DNA of 64,000 nucleotides from an uncultured Bacteroides sp. Lineage in GTDB: Bacteria > Bacteroidota > Bacteroidia > Bacteroidales > Bacteroidaceae. Positions 29,146 to 37,586 of the stretch are shown here, one piece after another. Position 1 is the first letter of the stretch, and every line of letters starts with the position of its first letter. A program made the translations under genes and the position numbers. Location of the stretch: positions 1-64,000 of the forward strand of contig CAUEFX010000009.1 of the NCBI GenBank assembly GCA_958477465.1, read 5' to 3'. The notes beneath the pieces are model-generated. The model saw only the letters and a program-made list of their open reading frames with translations. It made no database searches and had not been told where the DNA came from.

Positions 29146-29931
29146 ATGAAAAAGTTTCTATTAATAACATTACTTTCAATCTTGGGGAGCAATTGGGTTC
29201 TCGCTCAAAAACAAGACACCTTGCGTATCCGTGTCATGACTTATAATCTCCGTTTTGGCGAGCTGGCCTCTCTGGAACAGATTGCCGAACACATCAAAGC
29301 ATTCAAACCGGACTTCGTCGCTTTACAAGAGGTTGACAGCAAGACCTATCGTGAAAGAGCCCCCAGACAGAATGGAAAAGATTTCATTACAGAGTTAGGA
29401 TACCGCACTGAAATGTATCCTTTGTATGGTAAATCCATTACTTACAAAAATGGATATTACGGTATAGGAATGCTTTCCAGACATCCGTATTTCAAAGTCG
29501 AAAAGATGATGCTACCTCGCCCACAGGAAAAAGAACAAAGGGTGATGCTTCAAGGCACTTTCGAAGTAAACGGTACCGACACAATTACTTTTGCCTGTAC
29601 GCATCTGGATTATTTTTCAGAAGATACACGTTTCTTGCAGATACAAAAGATTACGGAAACATTGATGCAATCGCCTTACCCTGTCATATTAGGAGGTGAT
29701 TTCAATGCACGCCCAGGCTCTAAAACGGTACAAAAAGGAATGGCAGGCTGGAAATTACTGACCAATGACGATCTTACTTTTCCATCCCATAAACCATCTA
29801 TAAAAATTGATTATCTCTTCGGATATCCTAAAAACATCTGGTACGTTGTTCGTACTCAATCCATACAATCGCTGTTATCAGACCATTTACCTATTATCAC
29901 AGAATTAGAATTAATAAAAGAAACTAAATAA
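29146..29931 (+). CDS. Secreted endonuclease/exonuclease/phosphatase-fold enzyme (first)
   Basis: A 261-residue EEP-superfamily protein with a Sec signal peptide (1-20). The metal-dependent active-site motifs are all present: Met-Thr-Tyr-Asn-Leu-Arg (about 26-31), Leu-Gln-Glu-Val-Asp (about 60-64), Thr-His-Leu-Asp (about 149-152), Gly-Gly-Asp-Phe-Asn-Ala-Arg-Pro-Gly (about 184-192) and Ser-Asp-His-Leu-Pro (about 245-249). Family members cleave phosphodiesters or phosphomonoesters in DNA, RNA, sphingomyelin or inositol phosphates. Placement behind SusC/SusD suggests that it trims an imported substrate. The exact substrate is not evident. Confidence 0.88.
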   Translation: MKKFLLITLLSILGSNWVLAQKQDTLRIRVMTYNLRFGELASLEQIAEHIKAFKPDFVALQEVDSKTYRERAPRQNGKDFITELGYRTEMYPLYGKSITYKNGYYGIGMLSRHPYFKVEKMMLPRPQEKEQRVMLQGTFEVNGTDTITFACTHLDYFSEDTRFLQIQKITETLMQSPYPVILGGDFNARPGSKTVQKGMAGWKLLTNDDLTFPSHKPSIKIDYLFGYPKNIWYVVRTQSIQSLLSDHLPIITELELIKETK

Positions 29932-29939
29932 TCAACAGT

Positions 29940-30989
29940 ATGAATAGACTCAATATCACCTTACGCTGCCTATTGGTGACTGCCATAAGCCTTTGTTATG
30001 GATGGATTCAAGTCCATGCTGACAATTCGGAAAAACAACTGACGATGATGACTTATAATATTCAAGGACACACCATCATCAACTCACGTCAGGTCGATAA
30101 AATAGCAACTGTCATCAAAAGTGCAACTCCCGATGTGGTAGCTATCCAAGAAGTAGATCAAAGATTCGTGAAAGACTGTGCCGAACAATTGGGTACCAAA
30201 ACCGGAATGAAATCCCGTTTTCTAATTACTCATAATACTTACTTCGGTATTGCCTTATTAAGTAAAGAAGAACCGCTTGGAGTAAAAACCCATCTTATTC
30301 CTAAAGGAACAGGAGGAGGTACTGCAAAGCCCGATCCTGATGACAATCGCGGAATTATAATTGCAGAATTTCCCGACTATTATTTTCTGTCTACCCATTA
30401 CTCTCTGAACGCAGAAGACCGGGACGTAGCAACCGCCTATATCATCCAATTTGCAAAAAGTGTCAGCAAACCTGTTTTCTTAGGGGGTGATCTTAACATA
30501 AAAGAGACTTACCGAGCAATGGTTACATTCAAGAATAATGGATTTTCTATCCTGAATAACACTAAGAAATTCACCTATCCGTCTACGGATCCGGCAGACT
30601 GTATTGACTTTATCTTAGGCTGCAACCAATCTTCCACATCCTATCATGTTATAGAAACCGGAATTGCAGATCAGAGCGGAATCGACCTCACAGCACTCTC
30701 CGATCATTTACCTGTCTATGTGAAAATCGGATTTTCAAATGCCACCGGCAATAAACAGACAATAGGCGAGAGAAGTAATATAGAGGTTGTAAAAGACGGC
30801 AATGATTATCGTGTAACGGGAATCGATGGAATAGTCAATATAAAACTTTACTCAATCACCGGAGAAATCATCTTCGATACTTATATTCAAGATGGAGACA
30901 GATTACCCCTTTACAGCCCAAAATCAAAATTTTTTCTTCTATGGCTGAAAAACGGTAATAAGATATATACACATAAACTGGCGTTATAG
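29940..30989 (+). CDS. Secreted EEP-fold enzyme with C-terminal beta-domain (second)
   Basis: A 349-residue paralogue of the preceding gene, eight bases downstream. A signal peptide (1-27) precedes the EEP domain with Met-Thr-Tyr-Asn-Ile-Gln, Ile-Gln-Glu-Val-Asp, Gly-Gly-Asp-Leu-Asn and Ser-Asp-His-Leu-Pro. An extra domain of about 75 residues (275-349) has strands such as Val-Asn-Ile-Lys-Leu-Tyr-Ser-Ile-Thr-Gly-Glu and ends Thr-His-Lys-Leu. This resembles T9SS type A sorting domains and the C-terminus of the next protein. The pair of paralogues suggests two cleavage steps on one substrate. The role of the C-terminal domain is unproven. Confidence 0.85.
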   Translation: MNRLNITLRCLLVTAISLCYGWIQVHADNSEKQLTMMTYNIQGHTIINSRQVDKIATVIKSATPDVVAIQEVDQRFVKDCAEQLGTKTGMKSRFLITHNTYFGIALLSKEEPLGVKTHLIPKGTGGGTAKPDPDDNRGIIIAEFPDYYFLSTHYSLNAEDRDVATAYIIQFAKSVSKPVFLGGDLNIKETYRAMVTFKNNGFSILNNTKKFTYPSTDPADCIDFILGCNQSSTSYHVIETGIADQSGIDLTALSDHLPVYVKIGFSNATGNKQTIGERSNIEVVKDGNDYRVTGIDGIVNIKLYSITGEIIFDTYIQDGDRLPLYSPKSKFFLLWLKNGNKIYTHKLAL

Positions 30990-31050
30990 AATCAGGCCTT
31001 GAAACTTTTATCTAATATATTATTTATTAATCAATTAAAATTGTATTGTT

Positions 31051-32619
31051 ATGAAAAAACAATTTTTACTTTCGGCAATATTCAGTCTTGCAACATTTAA
31101 TATGCTTGCAGCAGACCTTACAGTGACGAGTACCAGTGGCGATCCTTCAGTAGAGGGTTCTTTCCCTAACATCATGGCAAGTGCACAATCAGATGACGTT
31201 ATCAAGTTTAACCTTGCAACGGATGAAATCGATGAATTTGATGCCATCACCATAAATTCCACATCATTGACTATCGATGGTATGAACCAGGCTACCGGAA
31301 ACAAGATAAAATTTACCGGTGCCAAACAAACATTGTCAATGAAAGGAGCTTGTACGATTGTAATTAAAAATTGCGCCTTTACAGGGAAAAATAAAGCTCA
31401 GGCATTATTCGTACAAACTGGAACCAACCTAACTATCCAAAATTGTGACTTTATCAAAAACATGCACAGCAGTTCGGGTGGTGTATTAGGAGTAAGCCAA
31501 GACGTAACCTGCTCCATAAAGAACTGTCTTTTCGACAGTAATTCGGCAACAGGTGACGGAGGCTGTATCCGTATTTATAATAATGCCAAAGTGACTATTG
31601 AGAATTCTACATTCAAAAACAACAGCAGTTCGAATTCCGGAGGCGCCATCTATATGTATAGTACCAATGGTAAAAACGAATCAGCATTTGCATTGACAAT
31701 AACAAACAGTACATTTGTGAACAATTATGCAGGAAACCGTGCCGGTGCTATTTATATCTATTCACGCGATGTATCAAAATCACTTGACGGTGTAAAAATC
31801 ATCAATAGTACCATCACAGCCAACTACTCAACTAAAAACTTAGGCGGCGGCATCTTCGTATGTTCCAACACCGGTTGTTCCGCAAAACTGGTATTAGTAA
31901 ATACCATTATTGCCGGAAATACAGGTGGATTGGTTGATGGAGCCTATTTCGTCCCTACTGATTTAGGTTTCTGGAAAGGAGACAAAAAAGACGGTACTGA
32001 AATCGTAAGAAACTATGATTGGGAATTGAAAAACTGTGTTTATGGGGCGACTTATGCAACCGCAGACGATACCCAATTAAACAATGCAGACCAGTCTGCC
32101 CTGTTTGATAACTCCAATATCAAAGTGACTGATTTCGCAGCCAGCAAGCTGTTCACTTCTTTGTACAAATTGGATAACACAGTATTTCCCGATATCGAAG
32201 GTGATGAAGTATGGAGCCCGACTCTGAGCAATGATGCCACGCCTATCGCTCCTCTCTGTGAAAACAGTATCGCAATAGCTAAAGGAACAGCCAACTATGC
32301 AGGAGTAACGATTCCGACAACAGACCAATTAGGTACTGCCCGCCCGGTTACTCCCGCTATCGGTGCTGTAGAATATGGAAGTACAACCGGCCTATGGAAT
32401 CCGGCAGTTAAAGAGTCAAGTATCAAAATCTGGAATGACGGCAACCAACTGTTTGCTGAAGGTTTCGAAGGTACCGTGTCTGTATCCGTTTACGACCTGA
32501 CCGGCAAGCAACTATACGAAGGTACCATCCAAAAAGATACTTCAACAACTTTGAATATAGATAAAGGCATCTACATTGCCAAAGTAAATAATGTTACAGC
32601 TAAATTAGTCATCAAATGA
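31051..32619 (+). CDS. Right-handed beta-helix surface protein with sorting-like C-terminus
   Basis: A 522-residue exported protein (signal peptide 1-20, Met-Leu-Ala-Ala). The middle (about 80-300) is a parallel beta-helix with repeated Gly-Gly-Ala-Ile-Tyr and Phe-x-x-Asn motifs, as in chlamydial Pmp proteins and in choice-of-anchor-Q proteins. The segment Pro-Ala-Ile-Gly-Ala-Val-Glu-Tyr-Gly (about 440-448) is the typical end of such domains. The last 70 residues resemble a T9SS type A sorting domain (Val-Tyr-Asp-Leu-Thr-Gly-Lys-Gln, ending Ala-Lys-Leu-Val-Ile-Lys). Beta-helices often bind or cleave polymers. No lyase or hydrolase active site could be identified, so it may be a binding protein or adhesin. 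Last gene of the operon, with a terminator after it. Confidence 0.75.
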   Translation: MKKQFLLSAIFSLATFNMLAADLTVTSTSGDPSVEGSFPNIMASAQSDDVIKFNLATDEIDEFDAITINSTSLTIDGMNQATGNKIKFTGAKQTLSMKGACTIVIKNCAFTGKNKAQALFVQTGTNLTIQNCDFIKNMHSSSGGVLGVSQDVTCSIKNCLFDSNSATGDGGCIRIYNNAKVTIENSTFKNNSSSNSGGAIYMYSTNGKNESAFALTITNSTFVNNYAGNRAGAIYIYSRDVSKSLDGVKIINSTITANYSTKNLGGGIFVCSNTGCSAKLVLVNTIIAGNTGGLVDGAYFVPTDLGFWKGDKKDGTEIVRNYDWELKNCVYGATYATADDTQLNNADQSALFDNSNIKVTDFAASKLFTSLYKLDNTVFPDIEGDEVWSPTLSNDATPIAPLCENSIAIAKGTANYAGVTIPTTDQLGTARPVTPAIGAVEYGSTTGLWNPAVKESSIKIWNDGNQLFAEGFEGTVSVSVYDLTGKQLYEGTIQKDTSTTLNIDKGIYIAKVNNVTAKLVIK

Positions 32620-32759
32620 TACAAACTTAGCGTGAATTCGATATAACCTTTGTTTCGCATGTTTTTCCCCTCTTTACAAGGAGGAGAAAGGAATCCGAAG
32701 CAGTATTATCCTTATATCAAATAGACGTTAATCTTAACACAATCCAACTACAGTTTTTC

Positions 32760-32815
32760 AGCCGGCAACCGGGGAAATACCCCTAATGTCTTTGGTTGCC
32801 GGCTCTCTTTTTTTA
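32760..32815 (+). terminator. Intrinsic terminator or attenuator before the first GH89
   Basis: An 11-base perfect stem, agccggcaacc (32760-32770) with ggttgccggct (32794-32804), is followed by a T-run (32808-32814). It would end the ECF-sigma operon. The GH89 start codon is only 23 bases beyond, with no -7 box in between, so the hairpin probably also lies within the GH89 leader and could act as an attenuator. Confidence 0.82.
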
Positions 32816-32837
32816 TTAATTTCGAAAATCTAATTAT

Positions 32838-35009
32838 ATGAGAAGTTTCTTTCTTACCTGTTTTTCTATTGTCTGGGTATTTTTCATGGGCGCTTGTACC
32901 GGTATTTCCGGTTCCGCCGATATTATAACTCCTGCCAAACAAGTTATCGAACGGCAAATCGGAGAAAGAGTAAATGGTATTAGTTTTCAGCAGATAAATC
33001 CCGTTGACGGAAAAGAGGCCTTTGAAATAGAAGCAAAAGAAGGAAAGCTAACCCTCAAAGGAAGTAGCACAATAGCGCTTTGTTACGCTTTTCACACCTA
33101 TCTGAGAGAAGCATGCCATAGCATGAAGACCTGGAGCGGCGAACATTTGGAGCTTCCCTCTTTATGGCCTGACTATTCATTTAAAAGACAAACCACCCCC
33201 TACGACTTCCGCTATTTTCTGAATGTCTGTACCTATGGATACACTACTCCCTACTGGGACTGGGCGCGTTGGGAAAAAGAGATAGACTGGATGGCGCTCC
33301 GGGGAGTAAACATGCCACTGGCTACTGTTGCCAGTGAAGCCATTGCCGAACGTGTATGGCTGCAAATGGGACTGACAAAAGAAGAGACCAGAGAATTTTT
33401 TACAGCTCCGGCACACCTTCCTTGGCACCGCATGGGAAATCTGAACACTTGGGACGGACCTCTGTCCGATGAATGGCAGAAGAGCCAGATTAAATTACAA
33501 CATCAGATCATTAACCGCATGCGTGAATTGGGAATGCTACCGATAGCGCCGGCCTTTGCAGGTTTCGTGCCAATGGCCTTTGCCGAAAAGCATCCCGATA
33601 TAAAGTTCAAACACCTGAAATGGGGTGGCTTCGATGAAAAATTTAATGCCTATGTACTCCCTCCGGATTCTCCTTTCTTTGAAGAAATCGGAAAACGGTT
33701 CATCAAAGAGTGGGAAAAAGAATTCGGAAAAAATACTTATTACCTCTCGGATAGCTTCAACGAGATGGAGCTTCCTGTAGCCAAAAACGACATGGAAGGA
33801 AAACATCAATTGCTGGCCCAATACGGAGAATCTATCTATCGCTCCATCACAGCCGGAAACCCAGATGCTATTTGGGTGACACAAGGTTGGACGTTCGGTT
33901 ATCAGCATGATTTCTGGGACAAAGCAAGTTTGCAGGCATTGTTGAGCCGCGTTCCGGATGACAAAATGATTATCATCGATTTAGGTAACGATTATCCGAA
34001 GTGGGTTTGGGGTACCGAACAGACCTGGAAAGTGCATGATGGTTTCTATGGAAAGAAATGGATATTCAGCTATGTACCCAATTTCGGTGGGAAAACCCCT
34101 TTGACCGGCGATTTGCAGATGTATGCCACCTCCTCTGCCGAAGCACTGAAAGCACCCTCTCACGGAAACATGATCGGTTTTGGCTCAGCACCCGAAGGAC
34201 TCGAAAACAATGAAGTGGTCTATGAACTATTGGCAGATATGGGATGGACAGACCAAGCAATCGATTTGAATCAATGGATACCTTCTTACTGCATGGCCCG
34301 TTACGGTGCCTGTCCGGAAAACATAAAAAATGCCTGGGAACTGTTCAGAAAGACAGCATACAGCTCACTGTACTCCTACCCCCGCTTCACTTGGCAAACG
34401 GTCATTCCAGATCAACGGCGTATCAGCAAGATAGATGTAAGTAGCGATTTCCTACACGGAATAGAACTATTTTTGACAAGTGCAGACAGTTTAAAACGTT
34501 CCAAACTCTACGCCAACGATGCCATTGAGTTTGCTTCCTATTACATCGCCGCCCAAGCTGACCAACTTTACAACCAAGCATTGGCCGAAGATGCCTCCGG
34601 AAAGCCGATTGCCGCACATAAACATTTAAGTCAAGCGATCGACCTGCTACTAAACGTTGATAAATTACTGGCTTCTCACCCACTCTACCGTTTGGAGGAA
34701 TGGGTAAACCTGGCCAGAAACAACGGTACCACACCTGCTGAGAAAGACGCGTATGAAGCAAATGCCAAACGTTTGATTACTACTTGGGGAGGATTTCAGG
34801 AGGATTACGCAGCACGTTTTTGGAGCGGCCTGATCAAAGATTATTATATTCCGCGCCTAAAACTCTATTTCTCCAAGCAACGCGGTGATCTGGATAGTTG
34901 GGAAGAAGAATGGATACGTACTCCCTGGCATAATACCACTACCCTATTTGAAAAACCATTGGATAGGGCAATCGAATTGGTACAAAAAGCAAAGGAAATA
35001 AAAAATTAA
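32838..35009 (+). CDS. GH89 alpha-N-acetylglucosaminidase, lipoprotein (first)
   Basis: A 723-residue glycoside hydrolase family 89 enzyme, the family of human lysosomal NAGLU. It removes terminal alpha-linked GlcNAc. The signal ends in Met-Gly-Ala-Cys (Cys20), so it is membrane-anchored. The two catalytic acids are present: Glu309 in Asp-Ser-Phe-Asn-Glu-Met and Glu453 in Ala-Pro-Glu-Gly-Leu-Glu-Asn-Asn-Glu, matching Glu316 and Glu446 of human NAGLU. Natural substrates of bacterial GH89 include alpha-1,4-GlcNAc caps of gastric-type mucin and heparan fragments. It heads a cluster with glycerate kinase, permease, acetyltransferase and a second GH89. Confidence 0.93.
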   Translation: MRSFFLTCFSIVWVFFMGACTGISGSADIITPAKQVIERQIGERVNGISFQQINPVDGKEAFEIEAKEGKLTLKGSSTIALCYAFHTYLREACHSMKTWSGEHLELPSLWPDYSFKRQTTPYDFRYFLNVCTYGYTTPYWDWARWEKEIDWMALRGVNMPLATVASEAIAERVWLQMGLTKEETREFFTAPAHLPWHRMGNLNTWDGPLSDEWQKSQIKLQHQIINRMRELGMLPIAPAFAGFVPMAFAEKHPDIKFKHLKWGGFDEKFNAYVLPPDSPFFEEIGKRFIKEWEKEFGKNTYYLSDSFNEMELPVAKNDMEGKHQLLAQYGESIYRSITAGNPDAIWVTQGWTFGYQHDFWDKASLQALLSRVPDDKMIIIDLGNDYPKWVWGTEQTWKVHDGFYGKKWIFSYVPNFGGKTPLTGDLQMYATSSAEALKAPSHGNMIGFGSAPEGLENNEVVYELLADMGWTDQAIDLNQWIPSYCMARYGACPENIKNAWELFRKTAYSSLYSYPRFTWQTVIPDQRRISKIDVSSDFLHGIELFLTSADSLKRSKLYANDAIEFASYYIAAQADQLYNQALAEDASGKPIAAHKHLSQAIDLLLNVDKLLASHPLYRLEEWVNLARNNGTTPAEKDAYEANAKRLITTWGGFQEDYAARFWSGLIKDYYIPRLKLYFSKQRGDLDSWEEEWIRTPWHNTTTLFEKPLDRAIELVQKAKEIKN

Positions 35010-35014
35010 AGTCT

Positions 35015-35022
35015 TATTTTTG
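35015..35022 (+). promoter_or_regulatory. -7 box before the glycerate kinase gene
   Basis: TATTTTTG matches TAnnTTTG exactly in the 68-base gap after the first GH89, 55 bases before the ATG at 35078. It may start a shorter transcript of the four downstream genes. Confidence 0.4.
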
Positions 35023-35077
35023 ATGAACCGAAAAAGGGTTGATTATAAAGAGGGTTTAATTAAAACGACGCACAACC

Positions 35078-36244
35078 ATGAAAAAGATAATTCTTGCATT
35101 CGACTCATTTAAAGGGTCAGCCGGTTCTCTCGACATTGCCGGAACTGCAGAGAAAGCCATTTCAAAAATATATCCCCACTGCAACGTAATCACGTTTCCG
35201 ATTGCAGACGGAGGAGAAGGAACAACAGAAGCTATCTGTACGGGATTGAATGTCGGCAGAATATCCTGCCACGCACACGACCCGCTGATGAACCCTATTG
35301 AAGTAACCTACGGAATAACCCGCGATGGAACAACAGCTATACTTGAAATGGCTGCCGCCAGTGGTCTGCCGTTGGTTCCGGACGCATTGCGGAATCCGAT
35401 GAATGCCTCTACATACGGTACGGGAGAAGTCATTCTGGATGCGCTGAACAGAGGTTGCCGGAAGTTCATTATGGGGCTTGGAGGAAGTGCAACCAACGAT
35501 GCCGGTATAGGTATGCTGGCGGCTCTGGGTGTTCGTTTTCTCGATAAATCGGGAAACAGACTGAATCCGCAGGGTAGCAGCCTGATACACATAGCTTCCA
35601 TTGATGACTCGCACCTCCATCCGGCTCTGCAGGAATCTTCCTTTATCATTGCCTGTGATGTAAACAATCCGTTTTATGGTCCGCAAGGAGCCGCTTTTGT
35701 ATATGCTCCGCAAAAAGGAGCCTCCAATGAAGAAGTAATGGCACTGGACAAAGGTCTGCAACATTATGCTACCGTAATCGAGAAGCAGAAAGGTATCAAC
35801 ATCGCTACCATCCCCGGTGCCGGAGCAGCCGGTGGTATGGGAGGGGGCCTTTTACCCTTCCTCCGGGCTACCTTAAAACCGGGCATCGACACCATACTGG
35901 AAATACTGCATTTCCACGAATCGCTGCAAGATGCCGACTTAGTATTGACGGGAGAAGGAAAACTCGATGCCCAGACAGCTATGGGAAAAGCACTGGGTGG
36001 AATACTGAGAATGGCCCGCAAGCAGCATGTTCCCGTAATAGCGTTGGGAGGAGGAGTGGAAGCCACCACCCAACTGAATGAAATGGGCTTCACCGCCGTA
36101 CTGTCCATTCAACCGGCTCCGGTATCCTTGGACAAGGCCATGCAAAAAGAATTCACCCTGAATAATGTAGAGAGAACCGTCACACAGCTTCTCCGTATCA
36201 TACAGCATTTTACTCCGAATTCCCAGTCTCCCGAATCCAGGTAA
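35078..36244 (+). CDS. glxK: Glycerate 2-kinase
   Basis: A 388-residue type I glycerate kinase (GlxK/GarK family) that phosphorylates D-glycerate with ATP. Family hallmarks are visible: Asp-Ser-Phe-Lys-Gly-Ser at 9-14, Ala-Asp-Gly-Gly-Glu-Gly-Thr near residue 44, the glycine-rich Gly-Gly-Ser-Ala-Thr-Asn-Asp-Ala-Gly near residue 135, and Gly-Glu-Gly-Lys-Leu-Asp near residue 291. It is cytoplasmic. Its place between two GH89 genes and next to a GntP permease suggests that glycerate is released or supplied together with alpha-GlcNAc. The symbol is by family, as garK is equally possible. Confidence 0.9.
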   Translation: MKKIILAFDSFKGSAGSLDIAGTAEKAISKIYPHCNVITFPIADGGEGTTEAICTGLNVGRISCHAHDPLMNPIEVTYGITRDGTTAILEMAAASGLPLVPDALRNPMNASTYGTGEVILDALNRGCRKFIMGLGGSATNDAGIGMLAALGVRFLDKSGNRLNPQGSSLIHIASIDDSHLHPALQESSFIIACDVNNPFYGPQGAAFVYAPQKGASNEEVMALDKGLQHYATVIEKQKGINIATIPGAGAAGGMGGGLLPFLRATLKPGIDTILEILHFHESLQDADLVLTGEGKLDAQTAMGKALGGILRMARKQHVPVIALGGGVEATTQLNEMGFTAVLSIQPAPVSLDKAMQKEFTLNNVERTVTQLLRIIQHFTPNSQSPESR

Positions 36245-36248
36245 AACT

Positions 36249-36285
36249 CGTAATTCACAAATTATAAATCGTAATTCATAAATTT
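36249..36285 (+). repeat. AT-rich direct repeat (cgtaattcataaat type)
   Basis: Two tandem imperfect copies of cgtaattca-aaat (36249-36269 and 36270-36285) lie in the gap between glycerate kinase and the permease. A related copy occurs at 37553-37572 after the permease. Confidence 0.5.
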
Positions 36286-36293
36286 CCCTTTCT

Positions 36294-37541
36294 ATGACTG
36301 CCATTGGTGCTTTAGTCGGATTACTTATATCCGTCTTTTTAATTATAAAGAAAATATCTCCTACCTACAGTCTGATTACCGGTGCTATTATTGGCGGATT
36401 ATTGGGTGGACTGTCACTGGTAGACACTGTAAGCGTGATGACGGACGGTATCAAAGATGTGGTTCCGGCCATTATCCGTATTCTTACGGCAGGCGTACTA
36501 TCGGGCGTACTGATCCAAACAGGAGCAGCAACAACCATTTCCAATGCTATCATCAATACATTGGGCGAAAAGCGTGTATTTGTCGCTTTAGCTTTGGCCA
36601 CCATGCTGCTGTGTGCTGTCGGTGTCTTTATCGACATAGCGGTTATCACCGTAGCCCCTATCGCCTTATCCATAGGAAAACGTCTGGGACTGTCGCCGTC
36701 CGTGTTACTGATAGCCATGATTGGCGGTGGAAAATGCGGCAATATAGTATCCCCCAACCCGAATACCATCATTGCCGCCGAGAACTTTAAAGCCGACCTC
36801 TCATCGGTCATGTTTTACAATGTTCTACCGGCGGTCATCGGGCTGCTGTTTACAATTTTCGTCATCATGCGACTCATTCCTAAAAAAATGACTAACAACG
36901 GAATAAGACAAGAAGAAGCTACAGACGAGAAGCAACTTCCGTCTCTTGCCAGTAGCCTGGCAGCCCCCATTGTCACAATCATCCTGCTCGCCCTGCGGCC
37001 TGTAGCTGGAATCACCGTCGATCCTATTATCGCATTGCCCATCGGTGGCATCTGTGGCATTCTCTGTATGAAACAATGGAAAAACATTTTACCGAGCATG
37101 GAGTACGGTCTTCAAAAGATGTCTACCGTAGCTGTACTACTGATTGGGACAGGGACAATTGCGGGCGTCATCAAGAACTCCACTTTAAAAGACTGGATAC
37201 TACATCTTCTGGAACAAGCGCATTTCAACGAAATAATGATAGCCCCGATATCGGGCGCATTGATGTCTGCCGCTACGGCATCTACCACTGCCGGTGCTAC
37301 ACTTGCTTCGGCTTCTTTTGCCGATACCATTCTTGCCGTAGGCATATCAGCTACCTGGGGAGCTGCCATGATAAATTCCAGTACTACCGTTCTGGACCAC
37401 CTGCCCCACGGTTCCTTTTTCCATGCCACCGGGGGCGTCTGCGAACTGACGTTTAAAGAGCGGCTAAAACTCATCCCCTACGAAACCCTCATAGGAGCTG
37501 TATTAGCCACCTCCACCACCCTCTTGTGCCTCATCCTGTAG
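36294..37541 (+). CDS. GntP-family permease, probable glycerate or sugar-acid transporter
   Basis: A 415-residue inner-membrane permease of the GntP (gluconate:H+ symporter) family with about 12 hydrophobic helices. The first helix begins at once, and the conserved segment Gly-Gly-Gly-Lys-Cys-Gly-Asn-Ile-Val-Ser-Pro-Asn-Pro-Asn-Thr lies near residues 143-157. GntP relatives carry gluconate, glycerate and similar hydroxy-acids. The adjacent glycerate kinase makes glycerate the most natural substrate. Short AT-rich direct repeats flank the gene on both sides. Confidence 0.88.
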   Translation: MTAIGALVGLLISVFLIIKKISPTYSLITGAIIGGLLGGLSLVDTVSVMTDGIKDVVPAIIRILTAGVLSGVLIQTGAATTISNAIINTLGEKRVFVALALATMLLCAVGVFIDIAVITVAPIALSIGKRLGLSPSVLLIAMIGGGKCGNIVSPNPNTIIAAENFKADLSSVMFYNVLPAVIGLLFTIFVIMRLIPKKMTNNGIRQEEATDEKQLPSLASSLAAPIVTIILLALRPVAGITVDPIIALPIGGICGILCMKQWKNILPSMEYGLQKMSTVAVLLIGTGTIAGVIKNSTLKDWILHLLEQAHFNEIMIAPISGALMSAATASTTAGATLASASFADTILAVGISATWGAAMINSSTTVLDHLPHGSFFHATGGVCELTFKERLKLIPYETLIGAVLATSTTLLCLIL

Positions 37542-37552
37542 TTTCCATTCTA

Positions 37553-37586
37553 CGTAATTCATAAATCATAACTTATAAATCTCCCT
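37553..37586 (+). repeat. AT-rich direct repeat copy
   Basis: cgtaattcataaat followed by cataacttataaat repeats the motif seen at 36249-36285, in the gap before the acetyltransferase gene. Confidence 0.45.
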
